A DNA stretch of 47,841 nucleotides, from the NCBI GenBank assembly GCA_021818505.1, contig JAKADX010000033.1:1-47841 (forward strand). Direction: 5' to 3'. The stretch is from Pseudomonadota bacterium (GTDB lineage: Bacteria; Pseudomonadota; Alphaproteobacteria; Acetobacterales; Acetobacteraceae). A program made the position numbers and the translations under genes. The notes under the pieces were generated by a model. It was not told the DNA's origin, did not search any database, and saw only the letters and a program-made list of their open reading frames with translations. Positions within the stretch are counted from its first letter, which is position 1. Each line of letters begins with the position of its first letter. This document shows positions 23,091-33,800 of the stretch, piece after piece.

Positions 23091-24200
23091 GTGAGCACGA
23101 CCGCCACCGTCATCGCCCGGGACGAACGCCTCAGGCGCGCATCGTTTCTGGTACGCGCGATGCGGCGTCCGGAACTCGGCGCGCTTGCCGGGCTGGCTCT
23201 GGTGATCCTGTTCTTCGGCATCTACGCTGACAAGTCGATGTTCACGCTCGGCGGCGTGATGACGGTGCTGGCGCCGGCAGCGGAACTCGGCATCCTGGCG
23301 GTGGCGGCGGCGCTGCTGATGATCGGCGGCGAGTTCGATCTGTCGATCGGGTCGATGGTGGCACTGGCGGGGCTGATCCTGGGCGTGAGTCTCGCCGTGC
23401 TGCACCTGCCTTTTGTCGTCGCGCTGCTGTTGACCGCGGTCTGCGCGGCGGCGCTGGGGGCGGTGAACGGCACCATCGTGATTCATACCAGGCTGCCGAG
23501 CTTCATCGTCACGCTCGCCTTCCTGTTCATCTATCGCGGCCTGTCGCTGGTCGGGTTGAAGTGGGCGACCGGCGGATCGACGCAGTTGCGCGGCATCGGC
23601 GATGCGGCGGGGGGCGGGTTCTTGCCCGGCCTGTTCTCCGGCCTTGCGTTCCATCCGCTGTTCACCTGGATGGCCGCGCACGACATGATCCAGAAATTCC
23701 CCTCCGGCGAGCCGACGGTGCAGGGCGTGCCGGTGTCGATCCTGTGGTTCGTCGGGTTCGCGCTGCTGGCGACCTGGGTGCTGCTGGCAACCCGCGCCGG
23801 CAACTGGATCTTCGCTGCCGGCGGCGATGCCAATGCCGCGCGCAATTCCGGCGTGCCGGTGGCGCCGGTCAAGACGGCGCTGTTCATGCTGACCGCGGTT
23901 TCGGCCGCGCTGGTCGCGACTTTGCAGGTTATGAACACGGGATCGACCGACGCGCTGCGCGGCGAGCAGAAGGAGTTCGAGGCAGTGATTGCCGCCGTGA
24001 TCGGCGGCTGCCTGCTGACCGGCGGCTACGGCTCCGCGATCGGTGCGTTCCTCGGCGCCATCATCTTCGGCATGGTGTCGATCGGCCTGACCTACACGCA
24101 TTTCGACAGCGACTGGTTCAAGGTATTCCTGGGCGGGATGCTGCTGCTTGCGGTGCTGTTCAACAGTTTCATTCGTCGCAAGGTGACGGGGGAGCGTTGA
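23091..24200 (+). CDS. Sugar ABC transporter permease (RbsC/FrcC-like)
   Basis: 369 residues, an integral inner-membrane permease of the branched ribose/xylose/fructose importer family. Typical segments are LAVAAALLMIGGEFDLSIGS, LPSFIVTLAFLFIYRGLSLV, and the C-terminal EFEAVIAAVIGGCLLTGGYG and SAIGAFLGAIIFGMVSIGLT. It is expected to dimerise and pair with the ATPase downstream. It starts at a GTG with an AAAGGAG site. The length, somewhat longer than RbsC, and the partner with a single ATPase domain fit the FrcBCA arrangement of alphaproteobacteria. Confidence 0.93.
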   Translation: MSTTATVIARDERLRRASFLVRAMRRPELGALAGLALVILFFGIYADKSMFTLGGVMTVLAPAAELGILAVAAALLMIGGEFDLSIGSMVALAGLILGVSLAVLHLPFVVALLLTAVCAAALGAVNGTIVIHTRLPSFIVTLAFLFIYRGLSLVGLKWATGGSTQLRGIGDAAGGGFLPGLFSGLAFHPLFTWMAAHDMIQKFPSGEPTVQGVPVSILWFVGFALLATWVLLATRAGNWIFAAGGDANAARNSGVPVAPVKTALFMLTAVSAALVATLQVMNTGSTDALRGEQKEFEAVIAAVIGGCLLTGGYGSAIGAFLGAIIFGMVSIGLTYTHFDSDWFKVFLGGMLLLAVLFNSFIRRKVTGER

Positions 24201-24203
24201 GCC

Positions 24204-24982
<779 letters not shown>

Positions 24983-24986
<4 letters not shown>

Positions 24987-26785
24987 CCGCGCAGCGCCTC
25001 GTCGAGGTCGCGGATCAGGTCGTCCGCCGTCTCCAGCCCGATCGACAGACGCACGACGTCCGGCCCCGCGCCGGCGGCGCGCTGTTGTTCTTCGGTCAAC
25101 TGCCGGTGCGTGGTGCTGGCGGGATGCAGAATCAGGCTGCGCGTGTCGCCGACATTGGCGAGATGCGAGAACAGCCGCACCCGTTCCATCAGCTTCGTGC
25201 CGGCGGCGTATCCGCCCTTCAGCCCGAAGGTGAACACCGAACCCGGCCCGCGCGGCAGGTATTTGCGCGCGAGATCGTGGAACGGGCTGTCCTTCAGACC
25301 GGCATAGGACACCCAGGCAACGTCCCTGTGCGCAGCGAGGAATTCCGCAACCGCCTGTGCGTTAGCGACATGGCGCTCCATGCGCAGCGGCAGCGTCTCG
25401 ATCCCCGTGAGGATCAGGTAGGCGTTCATCGGCGCCAGCGTCGGGCCAAAATCGCGCAGCGCCACCGCGCGCGCCTTGGTGGTGAAGGCGAAGTCGCCGA
25501 AATTCTCGTAGAAGCGCAGGCCGTGATAGGCCGGCTCGGGTTCGGTCAGTGCCGGGAATTTTCCGCCCTGCGTCCAGTCGAATTTTCCCGATTCGACGAT
25601 GACGCCGCCGAGCGCGTTGCCGTGCCCGCCGAGGAACTTCGTCAGCGAGTGCAGCACGAGGTCGGCACCCCATTCGATCGGCCGGCAGAGATAGGGCGAG
25701 GCCAGCGTATTATCGACGACGAGGGGGATGCCGGCATCGTGCGCGATGCGCGCGACCGCTTCCAGATCGACCACGATGCCGCCGGGATTGGCGAGGCTTT
25801 CGACGAAGATCGCCTTGCAGCGCGGCGTCAGCGCGTCGCGGAAATTCTCCGGCCGCGTCGGATCGACGAAGTGGCAGTGCCAGCCGAGCTTGGGAAAGGA
25901 CTGTCCGAACTGCGTGAGCGAACCGCCATAGAGATTGCGCGAGGCGACGAACTCGTCGCCGGGTTGCAGCAACGTGAAGAAGGTGAGGAACTGTGCGGCA
26001 TGGCCGGAGGCGGCGGCGAGTGCGGCGCGTCCGCCCTCCAGCGCCGCCACCCGTTCCTCCAGCACCGCGACGGTCGGGTTCGACAGGCGCGTATAGACGT
26101 GGCCGAAACTGTGCAGGTTGAACAGGGACGCCGCCTGGTCCACGTCGTCGAACACAAAGGACGTGGTCTGGTAGATCGGCGTCGAACGTGCGCCGGTCGC
26201 CATCTCCGGCGCGGCACCGGCATGGATCGCGCGCGTCTCGAAGCCGAGTTCGGCGCTGCGCAGCGGCGGCGGGCGCTCGCGCGACGGGCGCGGCTGCGGC
26301 GGCTCCGGCGGGCGGTTGCGCACCAGGCCGGAGTTCACGCCGTACCACGACAATTCGCCGCCGAGCCGGCCGAATTCGATCTTGACACAGCGGTCCATCA
26401 CCACGTCGAGACCCGCCGCCTCGGCGCGCGCCGCGGCGGCATCGTTGCGGATGCCGAGCTGCATCCACACCACTTTCGCCCCGATCGCGATGGCATCATC
26501 GACGACCGGCCCGACATGGTCGGAGGCACGGAAGATGTCCACCAGATCGACCGGCACGGGGATGTCGCGCAGGGAGGCATAGACTGTCTCCCCGAGCAGC
26601 GTCTGGCCAGCGAGGCCCGGATTGACCGGGATGGCGCGGTAGCCTTTGCCTTGCAGATAACGCATCACGAAGGTGCTCGGCCGGTTCCAGTTGGCCGACG
26701 CGCCGACCACGGCGATGGTGTGTGTCCGTTGCAGGATGCCGCGCAATCTGGCGTCCGAGTAGGCAAGCGGTGCGGGCGAGGTCAT
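24983..26785 (-). CDS. Fused CoA-binding domain and O-acetylhomoserine sulfhydrylase
   Basis: 600 residues, two domains. Residues about 14-140 are a YccU-type CoA-binding Rossmann domain ([55 protein letters not shown]). A proline-rich linker (about 155-175) leads to a full-length MetY-type PLP enzyme from about 180: [33 protein letters not shown], and the PLP-binding Lys383 in [15 protein letters not shown]. The C-terminal half makes homocysteine (or methionine) from O-acetylhomoserine and sulfide or methanethiol. Separate CoA-binding and MetY genes are often neighbours in alphaproteobacteria; here they are one chain, with no stop or frameshift between them. Confidence 0.9.
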
Positions 26786-26934
26786 GCGGCCCTCCGGCCG
26801 GATACGTGGAACGGGGCCGCATCTGGCACCCGGCGCGCGGGCCGCGCAAGCCGAGCAATTCCGATTGCCGCCCGGACCGGCGCGCCGTATCGTCCGCGGC
26901 CGGCCGTTGCGCCGCCGGTATCTGGAGAAACCGT

Positions 26935-27816
26935 GTGACCCTGTTCGGCGAGTTCCTGCGCGACGACCACCGGCGCACCCACAAATGGTACCAGTATTTC
27001 CCGGCCTATGAGGCGCATCTTGAGCGCTTCCGCAACCGCCACCTGACGGTGTTCGAGATCGGCGTGGGCGAGGGCGGGTCGCTGGAGCAGTGGCGCGCCT
27101 ATCTCGGCCCCTACGCCGTTATCGTCGGCATCGATATCAATCCCGCCTGCGGCCAGCTTGCCGAGGAGGACATCCACATCCGCATCGGCCGGCAGGAGGA
27201 CACCGCCTTCCTCGCCCGGCTGCTGGAGGAGTTCGGTGCGCCGGACATCGTCATCGACGACGGCAGCCATCTGCAGCCGCAGCTCACCGCGACCTTCGAC
27301 TTCCTTTATCCGCACGTCGCCAAGAACGGGGTGTATATCGTCGAGGATCTGCACGCCGCTTATTGGCCCAACCACGGCGGCGGACTGCGCGCGCCGGCCT
27401 CGTTCATCGAACACGCCAAACGCTATATCGACGAGATGCACGCCGAGCATTTCTGGTACGAGGAAGGACAGAAGCGGGATGGCCGCACGCCGCTCGGCGA
27501 CCGCACGCGCTCGATCCATTTCTACGACAGCCTGGTGGTGATGGAGGTCGGCGAATACCGCGCCAAGCGCCACCGGCTTTCCGGCCGCGTCGGCAATTTC
27601 CGCCCCGACTGGGTGCCAGGTGATCCTGTGCCGGAGCGACCCTCGGCCGAAGCGCCCGCCGCCGCCGCGCCGGTGATCCGCCCGCATCACGAACAGATCG
27701 CGCAGTTGCAACGGCAGGTGCGGACCTTGCAGGATGAGATCGCGCAGGTCCGCGCCTCGACCTCCTGGCGCGTGACCGCGCCGCTGCGGCGGATCGGGCG
27801 GCTGCTCGGGCGATAG
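26935..27816 (+). CDS. Class I SAM-dependent methyltransferase (CmcI-like) with coiled-coil tail
   Basis: 293 residues. The Rossmann core has [20 protein letters not shown] and [19 protein letters not shown], then [20 protein letters not shown] and [13 protein letters not shown], a pattern shared by cephalosporin hydroxylase (CmcI)-like and macrocin-O-methyltransferase-like proteins. The Asp-rich IDDGSH could bind a metal. The tail (about 235-293) is a predicted coiled coil ([20 protein letters not shown]) ending in [17 protein letters not shown], a signature seen at the ends of glycan-cluster proteins. It starts at a GTG after a GGAG site and opens the glycan cluster; it likely methylates a sugar or glycan intermediate. 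Confidence 0.82.
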   Translation: MTLFGEFLRDDHRRTHKWYQYFPAYEAHLERFRNRHLTVFEIGVGEGGSLEQWRAYLGPYAVIVGIDINPACGQLAEEDIHIRIGRQEDTAFLARLLEEFGAPDIVIDDGSHLQPQLTATFDFLYPHVAKNGVYIVEDLHAAYWPNHGGGLRAPASFIEHAKRYIDEMHAEHFWYEEGQKRDGRTPLGDRTRSIHFYDSLVVMEVGEYRAKRHRLSGRVGNFRPDWVPGDPVPERPSAEAPAAAAPVIRPHHEQIAQLQRQVRTLQDEIAQVRASTSWRVTAPLRRIGRLLGR

Positions 27817-27868
27817 CCACGCGGCTGCTTGCCTCCGCGACGGGAGGGCCTGTATCACCGACGGCGCC

Positions 27869-29008
27869 ATGAGCGGGCCCGACCAGTCACGCAATCTCGG
27901 CCTCGACCTCGCCCGCGTGCTGGCGGCGATGATGGTGGTGGTCTGCCACGCCACCGCACTCTATCCGCCGCTGTTCGGCCTGCCCTCGCCGGTGCCGTTG
28001 CTGCTCGGCGGCTATTTCGGCGTCGAGCTTTTCTTCGTGCTGAGCGGCTACCTGATCGGCCGCATCCTGCTGCGCATCGCCGCCGGCGACGCGACGTTGC
28101 GCGGCTGGTTCACCTTCATGCTGCGGCGGTGGCTGCGCACCCTGCCGCTTTACTATCTCTGGCTCGCGGTCATGCTCCTGGTGCTGCCGCCGCCCACGGA
28201 CTGGCTCGGGCATCTGGTCGGGTACGCCACCATGACGCAGAACCTCGCCTGGCCGATGCCGGCTGACGAGTGGTTCAACCAGACCTGGTCGCTGACCATC
28301 GAGGAATGGTTCTATCTGCTGTTCAGTGCGTCCCTGCTCGGCGCTGCGGCGCTCGCGCGCTCGTCGCGGGTGAGTTGGGCGGTGATCGGCACTTTCATCG
28401 TGGCGCCGCTGGTCGCACGGCTGTTGAGTCCCGATCCGGCGGATTTCGAAAAACAGATGTACCATGTCGCCCTCCTGCGCCTGGACGCGATCGCCTATGG
28501 CGTGGCGCTGGCGCGGCTGCATGCCGGCGGGTCGCGGCTGTTCCGGCATCCGGTGCTGGCCGGGCTGCTCGGGATCGCGGTGATCGCCGCGTTCTGGAGT
28601 CAGGACAGCGCCGGCGTCTGGCTGCATATCGCGCCGATGCACTTCCTCAATCTGCAACTGGTGGCGACATCGCTTGGCTATTGCCTGCTGCTGGTCGGCC
28701 TGCAGCGGCTGCGCTGGCGGCGCGGGCCGGTCGTGAAGCTGATCACGCTGGGCAGCCAGATTTCCTATGGCCTTTACATGATGCACCTCGCCGTCATCGA
28801 GCGGGTACTGCAATTCGGCGCCGTGCATCGCTGGAGCGCGTGGCTGGAAGTCGCGGTGTCGCTGCCGCTGGTGTTCCTGCTGCCGTATCTGTCCTGGCGC
28901 TTCTTCGAGGCGCCGATCCTGGCGCTGCGGCCGTCGCAGCGGCGGCAGCCGGCGGCGGCGCGCGTCGGATCGGGCTTGCCGATCGAGAACCTCGCAGCGC
29001 CGCCGTGA
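27869..29008 (+). CDS. Acyltransferase 3 family membrane protein (OafA/YrhL-like)
   Basis: 379 residues with about ten membrane helices. The N-terminal LGLDLARVLAAMMVVVCHAT carries the conserved His of the family, followed by YFGVELFFVLSGYLIGRILL, the Arg-rich loop FMLRRWLRTLPLYYLWLAV, and WSLTIEEWFYLLFS. Such enzymes O-acetylate (or otherwise acylate) surface polysaccharide sugars at the inner membrane. It sits inside the glycan cluster and its stop overlaps the GTG start of the tandem glycosyltransferase gene (GTGA), so acylation is presumably coupled to assembly of the same polymer. Confidence 0.93.
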   Translation: MSGPDQSRNLGLDLARVLAAMMVVVCHATALYPPLFGLPSPVPLLLGGYFGVELFFVLSGYLIGRILLRIAAGDATLRGWFTFMLRRWLRTLPLYYLWLAVMLLVLPPPTDWLGHLVGYATMTQNLAWPMPADEWFNQTWSLTIEEWFYLLFSASLLGAAALARSSRVSWAVIGTFIVAPLVARLLSPDPADFEKQMYHVALLRLDAIAYGVALARLHAGGSRLFRHPVLAGLLGIAVIAAFWSQDSAGVWLHIAPMHFLNLQLVATSLGYCLLLVGLQRLRWRRGPVVKLITLGSQISYGLYMMHLAVIERVLQFGAVHRWSAWLEVAVSLPLVFLLPYLSWRFFEAPILALRPSQRRQPAAARVGSGLPIENLAAPP

Positions 29009-30774
29009 GCCGGCGCGCGGTCATACCCGCCGGCCCCAGCGCGGCGGCGGCGCCGATCCTGGACGGCTATGCCGCCTGGGTCGCCGAGCATGACACGCTG
29101 AGCGATGACGATCGCGCCGCCATCCGTGCTGACATGGCAAAGATGGGCTATCGGCCGGCCATCTCGCTGCTGCTGCCGCTCGGCTTCGGCGAGCCGGCGG
29201 GAGGGTCCGACACGCTCGCCGCCGTGCAGGCGCAGCTTTATCCAAACTGGGAACTGCTGATCGCCGGCCAGTCGGCGCCGCACGAGGCCGTGGTGACCGT
29301 GGCCGCGCGCGCCGATCCACGCATCCGCCGCGTCGCGATGTGGCCGCACGAGGATGCGGCCGACGCAGTGAATGCCGCGCTGGAGGCGGCGACCGGTGAT
29401 TTCGCGGCGGTGCTGTTGCCGGGCGACCGGCTGGCCGAGCACGCATTGTACGAGGTCGTGGTGGCGTTGGCGGCGCGGCCCGATGCCGAACTGCTCTACA
29501 CCGACGAGGACCGTATCGACGCGGCCGGGGCGCGGACCGCCCCGCGCTTCAAGACCGGCTGGGACCCCGATCTGCTGCTGGCCCAGGACTGCATCGGGGC
29601 GCTGGCGGTCTGGCGGCTCGGCGTGCTGCGCGCGGCCGGCGGATGGCGCCACGGTTTCGGTCGCGCGGCTGCCTACGATCTGGCGCTGCGCATCGGCGCG
29701 ACGCTGCTGCCCGACCGGGTGCAGCACCTGCCTGCGGTGCTGTGCCATCGGCCGGGGGGCGCCGACGGCTCGATACGCGACCGCATGGTGGGCGAGGATG
29801 CCATGGCGGCAGAACGTGCGGTGCGCGAGCGTCTGCCCCCAACCGTCGCCATCGCGCCGGCGCCGCTGTGGCCGGCGGGGCGGCGCATTCGCTGGCCGCT
29901 GCCGGACAGGCTGCCGCTGGTCTCGGTCATCGTGCCGACACGCGACCGCGCCGAACTGCTGCGCGCCTGCGTCAGCGGCGTGTTGCGGCGGACCGACTAT
30001 CCCGCGCTGGAAGTGCTGATCGTGGACAACGACAGCCGCGAGGCGCAGACCGAGGTGACGCTGGGCGCGCTGGCCGCGGACGCGCGCGTGCGCATCCTGC
30101 GCCATCCCGGTCCGTTCAACTTTCCCGCCATCAACAACGGCGCGGTGGCGCAGGCGCGTGGCGAGGTCGTCGTGCTGCTCAACAACGATGTCGAGGTGGC
30201 GGGGCCCGACTGGCTGCGGGAACTGGTCGCCCACGCGCTGCGGCCGGATGTCGGCGCCGTCGGCGCCAAGCTGCTGTACGGCGATGGCACCGTGCAGCAC
30301 GCCGGCATCGTGTTCGGCCCGGGCCTCGCCGCCACCTGCCAGATGCGGCGCGCGCAGCGGGCCGATCCTGGCTATGAGGGGCAGGGCGCGCTGACTCGCA
30401 CCGTGCTGGCGGTGACCGGCGCGTGTCTGGCGATGCGCAAATCCGTCTATCTCGAAGTGGACGGCATGAACGCCTCGCATTTCGCGATCGCGTTCAATGA
30501 CCTGGATCTTTGCCTGCGGCTGGGCGAACTTGGCTACCGCATCGTCTGGACGCCGTTCGCCGAGCTGTTCCATCTGGAAAGCCAGACACGCGGCGTGCCG
30601 GATACGCCGGAAAAGCAGGCGCAGGAACAGCGCGAAGTGGAGCATCTGTGGTATGGCTGGCACCACGTGTTCGCCGCCGACCCTTACCATAACGCCAACC
30701 TTAGCTGCGATTGGTGGACACCGCTGCATCTGTGTCCGCCGCGGCGCCGCAGGCCATGGCAGGCGCCGCCGTGA
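29005..30774 (+). CDS. Glycosyltransferase family 2 protein with two GT2 regions
   Basis: 589 residues. The N-terminal region (about 40-280) is a GT2-like Rossmann unit with AISLLLPLGFGE, LYPNWELLIAG and LLYTDEDRIDAAGA; the TDED motif and following FKTGWDPDLLL match the first unit of rhamnan/O-antigen GT2 proteins. The C-terminal region (about 305-560) is a complete GT2: VSVIVPTRDRAELLRACVSG, EVLIVDNDS, VVLLNNDVEVAGPDWLREL and AFNDLDLCLRLGELGYRIVW, with the DLD catalytic region. It likely adds a sugar to a lipid-linked O-antigen or capsule intermediate at the cytoplasmic face. It starts at a GTG overlapping the acyltransferase stop. Confidence 0.9.
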   Translation: MSRRAVIPAGPSAAAAPILDGYAAWVAEHDTLSDDDRAAIRADMAKMGYRPAISLLLPLGFGEPAGGSDTLAAVQAQLYPNWELLIAGQSAPHEAVVTVAARADPRIRRVAMWPHEDAADAVNAALEAATGDFAAVLLPGDRLAEHALYEVVVALAARPDAELLYTDEDRIDAAGARTAPRFKTGWDPDLLLAQDCIGALAVWRLGVLRAAGGWRHGFGRAAAYDLALRIGATLLPDRVQHLPAVLCHRPGGADGSIRDRMVGEDAMAAERAVRERLPPTVAIAPAPLWPAGRRIRWPLPDRLPLVSVIVPTRDRAELLRACVSGVLRRTDYPALEVLIVDNDSREAQTEVTLGALAADARVRILRHPGPFNFPAINNGAVAQARGEVVVLLNNDVEVAGPDWLRELVAHALRPDVGAVGAKLLYGDGTVQHAGIVFGPGLAATCQMRRAQRADPGYEGQGALTRTVLAVTGACLAMRKSVYLEVDGMNASHFAIAFNDLDLCLRLGELGYRIVWTPFAELFHLESQTRGVPDTPEKQAQEQREVEHLWYGWHHVFAADPYHNANLSCDWWTPLHLCPPRRRRPWQAPP

Positions 30775-30800
30775 CGCGCGCGCAGGAGGAGTTGCAGCGC

Positions 30801-33800
30801 ATGGACGCACAGGTCGATCCCTCGTCCGGTCGCGCTGACCCGATCGCGCCGCTGGTGTCGCCCGCTCTCGATCCGCTGTTCTGGCGGCCGGCGCGCATGG
30901 GAGTGGAGAGTGCCTGGATCGGCCACATCCCATTTGCGCACTGGATCGTCGCCGCCGCCGGGCCGCGCGTGCTGGTCGAACTGGGAACGCATAACGGCGT
31001 CTCCTACTGCGCGTTCTGCGAGGCGGTGCTGGCCGCGCGGCTCGACACGCGATGCTGTGCCGTGGACACCTGGGAAGGCGACGTGCACGCCGGATTCTAC
31101 GGCGAGGGTGTCTATGACGGGCTGCGCCGCTTCCACGACCGGCGCTATGGCGGGTTTTCGCGCCTGCTGCGCGCGACCTTCGACGCGGCGCTGCCGACCA
31201 TGCAGGACGGGTCGATCGACCTGCTGCACATCGACGGCTGCCACGGCTACGATGAGGTGCGGCACGATTTCGAAAGCTGGCGACCGAAACTGTCGGACCG
31301 CGCGGTGGTGCTGTTTCACGACACCCAGGTGCGTGAGCGCGGCTTCGGCGTCTGGCGGCTGTTCGCCGAGCTGCGCGAGCAGTATCCGGGGTTCGAGCTC
31401 CTGCATTCCCACGGCCTCGGCGTGCTCGCGGTCGGGCGCGACGTACCGGCCCCGGTGGCGGCGCTGTGCGCGCTGACCGACTCGGCGAGCATCGACGCTC
31501 TGCGCGAGCGCTTCAACCTGCTCGGCGAACGCTGGGAGGCGGAGGAACGTGCGCGCCTCGCCGCCGCGTCGCCGGACAGCGCGATCGAGTCGGCGCGGAT
31601 GCGCGCCCGCGCCGCGCAGCGCGCCAGTGAGGCGCGCGCCGCGGCCAGCGAGGCGCTGGCGGAACTCGATCGCGTCCGCAAGACCACCGCGCAGCGGCTG
31701 CAGGACCTGGAACGCGCCGCTGAGTCGGGCCGCGCCGCGATCACCGAGGCGGCGCGGCTGCGGCTGCAACTGCGGCGGGCCGCCGCGCTCGCCGCGCCGG
31801 CGGAGTCGTATCTCCGGTTGCAGCGTTCGCTTGCCTGGCGCGCGACGGCGCCGCTGCGCGCCGTTTCGGGCCGCGTGCCAACGCGCGTGCAACGCCGGTT
31901 GCAACGGGTGACGCTGCTGGCGCAGTGGGCGGCCACGCTGCAATTGCGCACGCGACTGCGCGAGGACGCACGATTGCGCCGCGAGCGTGTGCTGCTGGAA
32001 GGCAGCGAACTGTTCGACGCGGGGTGGTATTGCGATCGCTATCCCGATGTCGCCACGTCGGGTCTCGATCCGATCGAACATTACCTGCGTCACGGCCGCC
32101 GCGAGCGGCGCCATCCTGGACCGCGCTTCGACGCGAGCTGGTATCTGGAGCAGTGGCCCGATGTCGCGGCCTCCGACATCGACCCGCTGGTGCATTATCT
32201 CTCGCGTGGCGCGGCCGAGGGGCGACCGATCCGCGCCCCGGCCGACGCGCCGCCTGTCGCCGCAATGGCACCGGCGGCGCCGCGCCGCGTCGTGTTCATT
32301 TCCGCCGAGCCGGATACGCCCGGCCACACCTATCGCGTGCTGCGCCCTGCCGCCGCGGCGGCGGAGGCCGGTGCGGTCGCGACCTTCATGCGCGTGGAGG
32401 AGATCGACGGGCGCCGCGACGAAATCCTGGCCGCCGACGTGCTGGTGATCTGGCGCGCCACCTGGCCGCAGGTAGCCGGCGCGGTGGCCGCCGCGCGCGA
32501 GGGCGGGGCGGCGGTGGTTTTCGACCTCGACGACCTGATGCTCGATCCCGACCTGGCGACCCCCGAGCTTCTCGACGCGCTGCGTACCGAGGGCATTTCG
32601 CCGCGTGACGCGCGCGGCCATTACAAGCGCATCCACGATGCGGTGATGCAGTCGGATTTCTGCACTGCCAGCACTGACGAGTTGGCCTGGCACATGCGCC
32701 GCACCGGACGGCCGGTGCTGGTGCTGCCGAACGGCTTCGACGACGCGACGCGGCGCACCGCGCGCGACGCGGCGCGCCGTCGCCGGCAGCAGCAGGAGGA
32801 AGAGAACATCCTGCGCATCGGCTATGCCGGCGGCTCGCGCACGCATCAGCGCGACTTCAGCGTGGTGGCCGACACGCTCGGCCGCGTGCTGCGCGAACGG
32901 TCGAATTGCCGCCTCGTGTTGTTCAGAAGCCCGGCGGATGGTCTGCCGGTTGTCGATCCCGCCGAGTTTCCGGTGCTCGACGGCGTGGCCGGGCAGATCG
33001 AGTGGCGCGACATGGTTCCGCTGGAACTGCTGCCACTGGAGATGGCGCGGCTCGATGTGAACCTCGCCCCGCTGCTGGTCGGCAACCCGTTCTGCGAAGC
33101 CAAGAGCGAACTCAAGTATTTCGAGGCAGCGCTTGCCGATGTCTGCACCGTTGCCTCGCCCACCGGCCCGTTCCGCCGCGCGATCACGCACGGCACCACC
33201 GGCTTCCTCGCGAACGCGCCGGAGGAATGGTACGCGGCGATCACCGCGCTGCTGGACGATCCGGGGTTGCGCCGGCGCATGGCGCACGCGGCGCGGCGCG
33301 AAGTGCTGTGGCGCCACGGTCCGGAGCGGCGGCGTGAGCTGGTCGCCTCGTTGCTGCAACAGGTGGGCGGGGGTCGAGAGGCGGCGCGTGCATTCGCATT
33401 GCAGGCGCAGCTTACACGGCAACCATTCCCCATGCCCGTGCTGCCGCCGGGCGAAGTGCTGTACGAGCGCGATCAGGTCGGCGACGCCGAAGTGACGGTG
33501 ATCGTGCCGCTTTACAACTACGCGGACCACGTCACGGAGGCACTGGACTCGGTCGCGGGGCAGACGCTGCGGCTGCTTGACCTGGTGATCGTGGATGATG
33601 CGTCCACCGACACCTCGCGCGCGGTCGCGCTGCGCTGGGCCGAGGCGCACGCGCCGCGCTTCAACCGCATCGTGGTGATCGGCAACACCGCCAATGCGGG
33701 CCTCGGCGCGTCGCGCAATGCGGGCTTTGACGCAGCGGAGACGCCGTGGGTGCTGCCGCTCGATGCAGACAACCGGCTGCGGCCGGAATGCTGTGAACGC

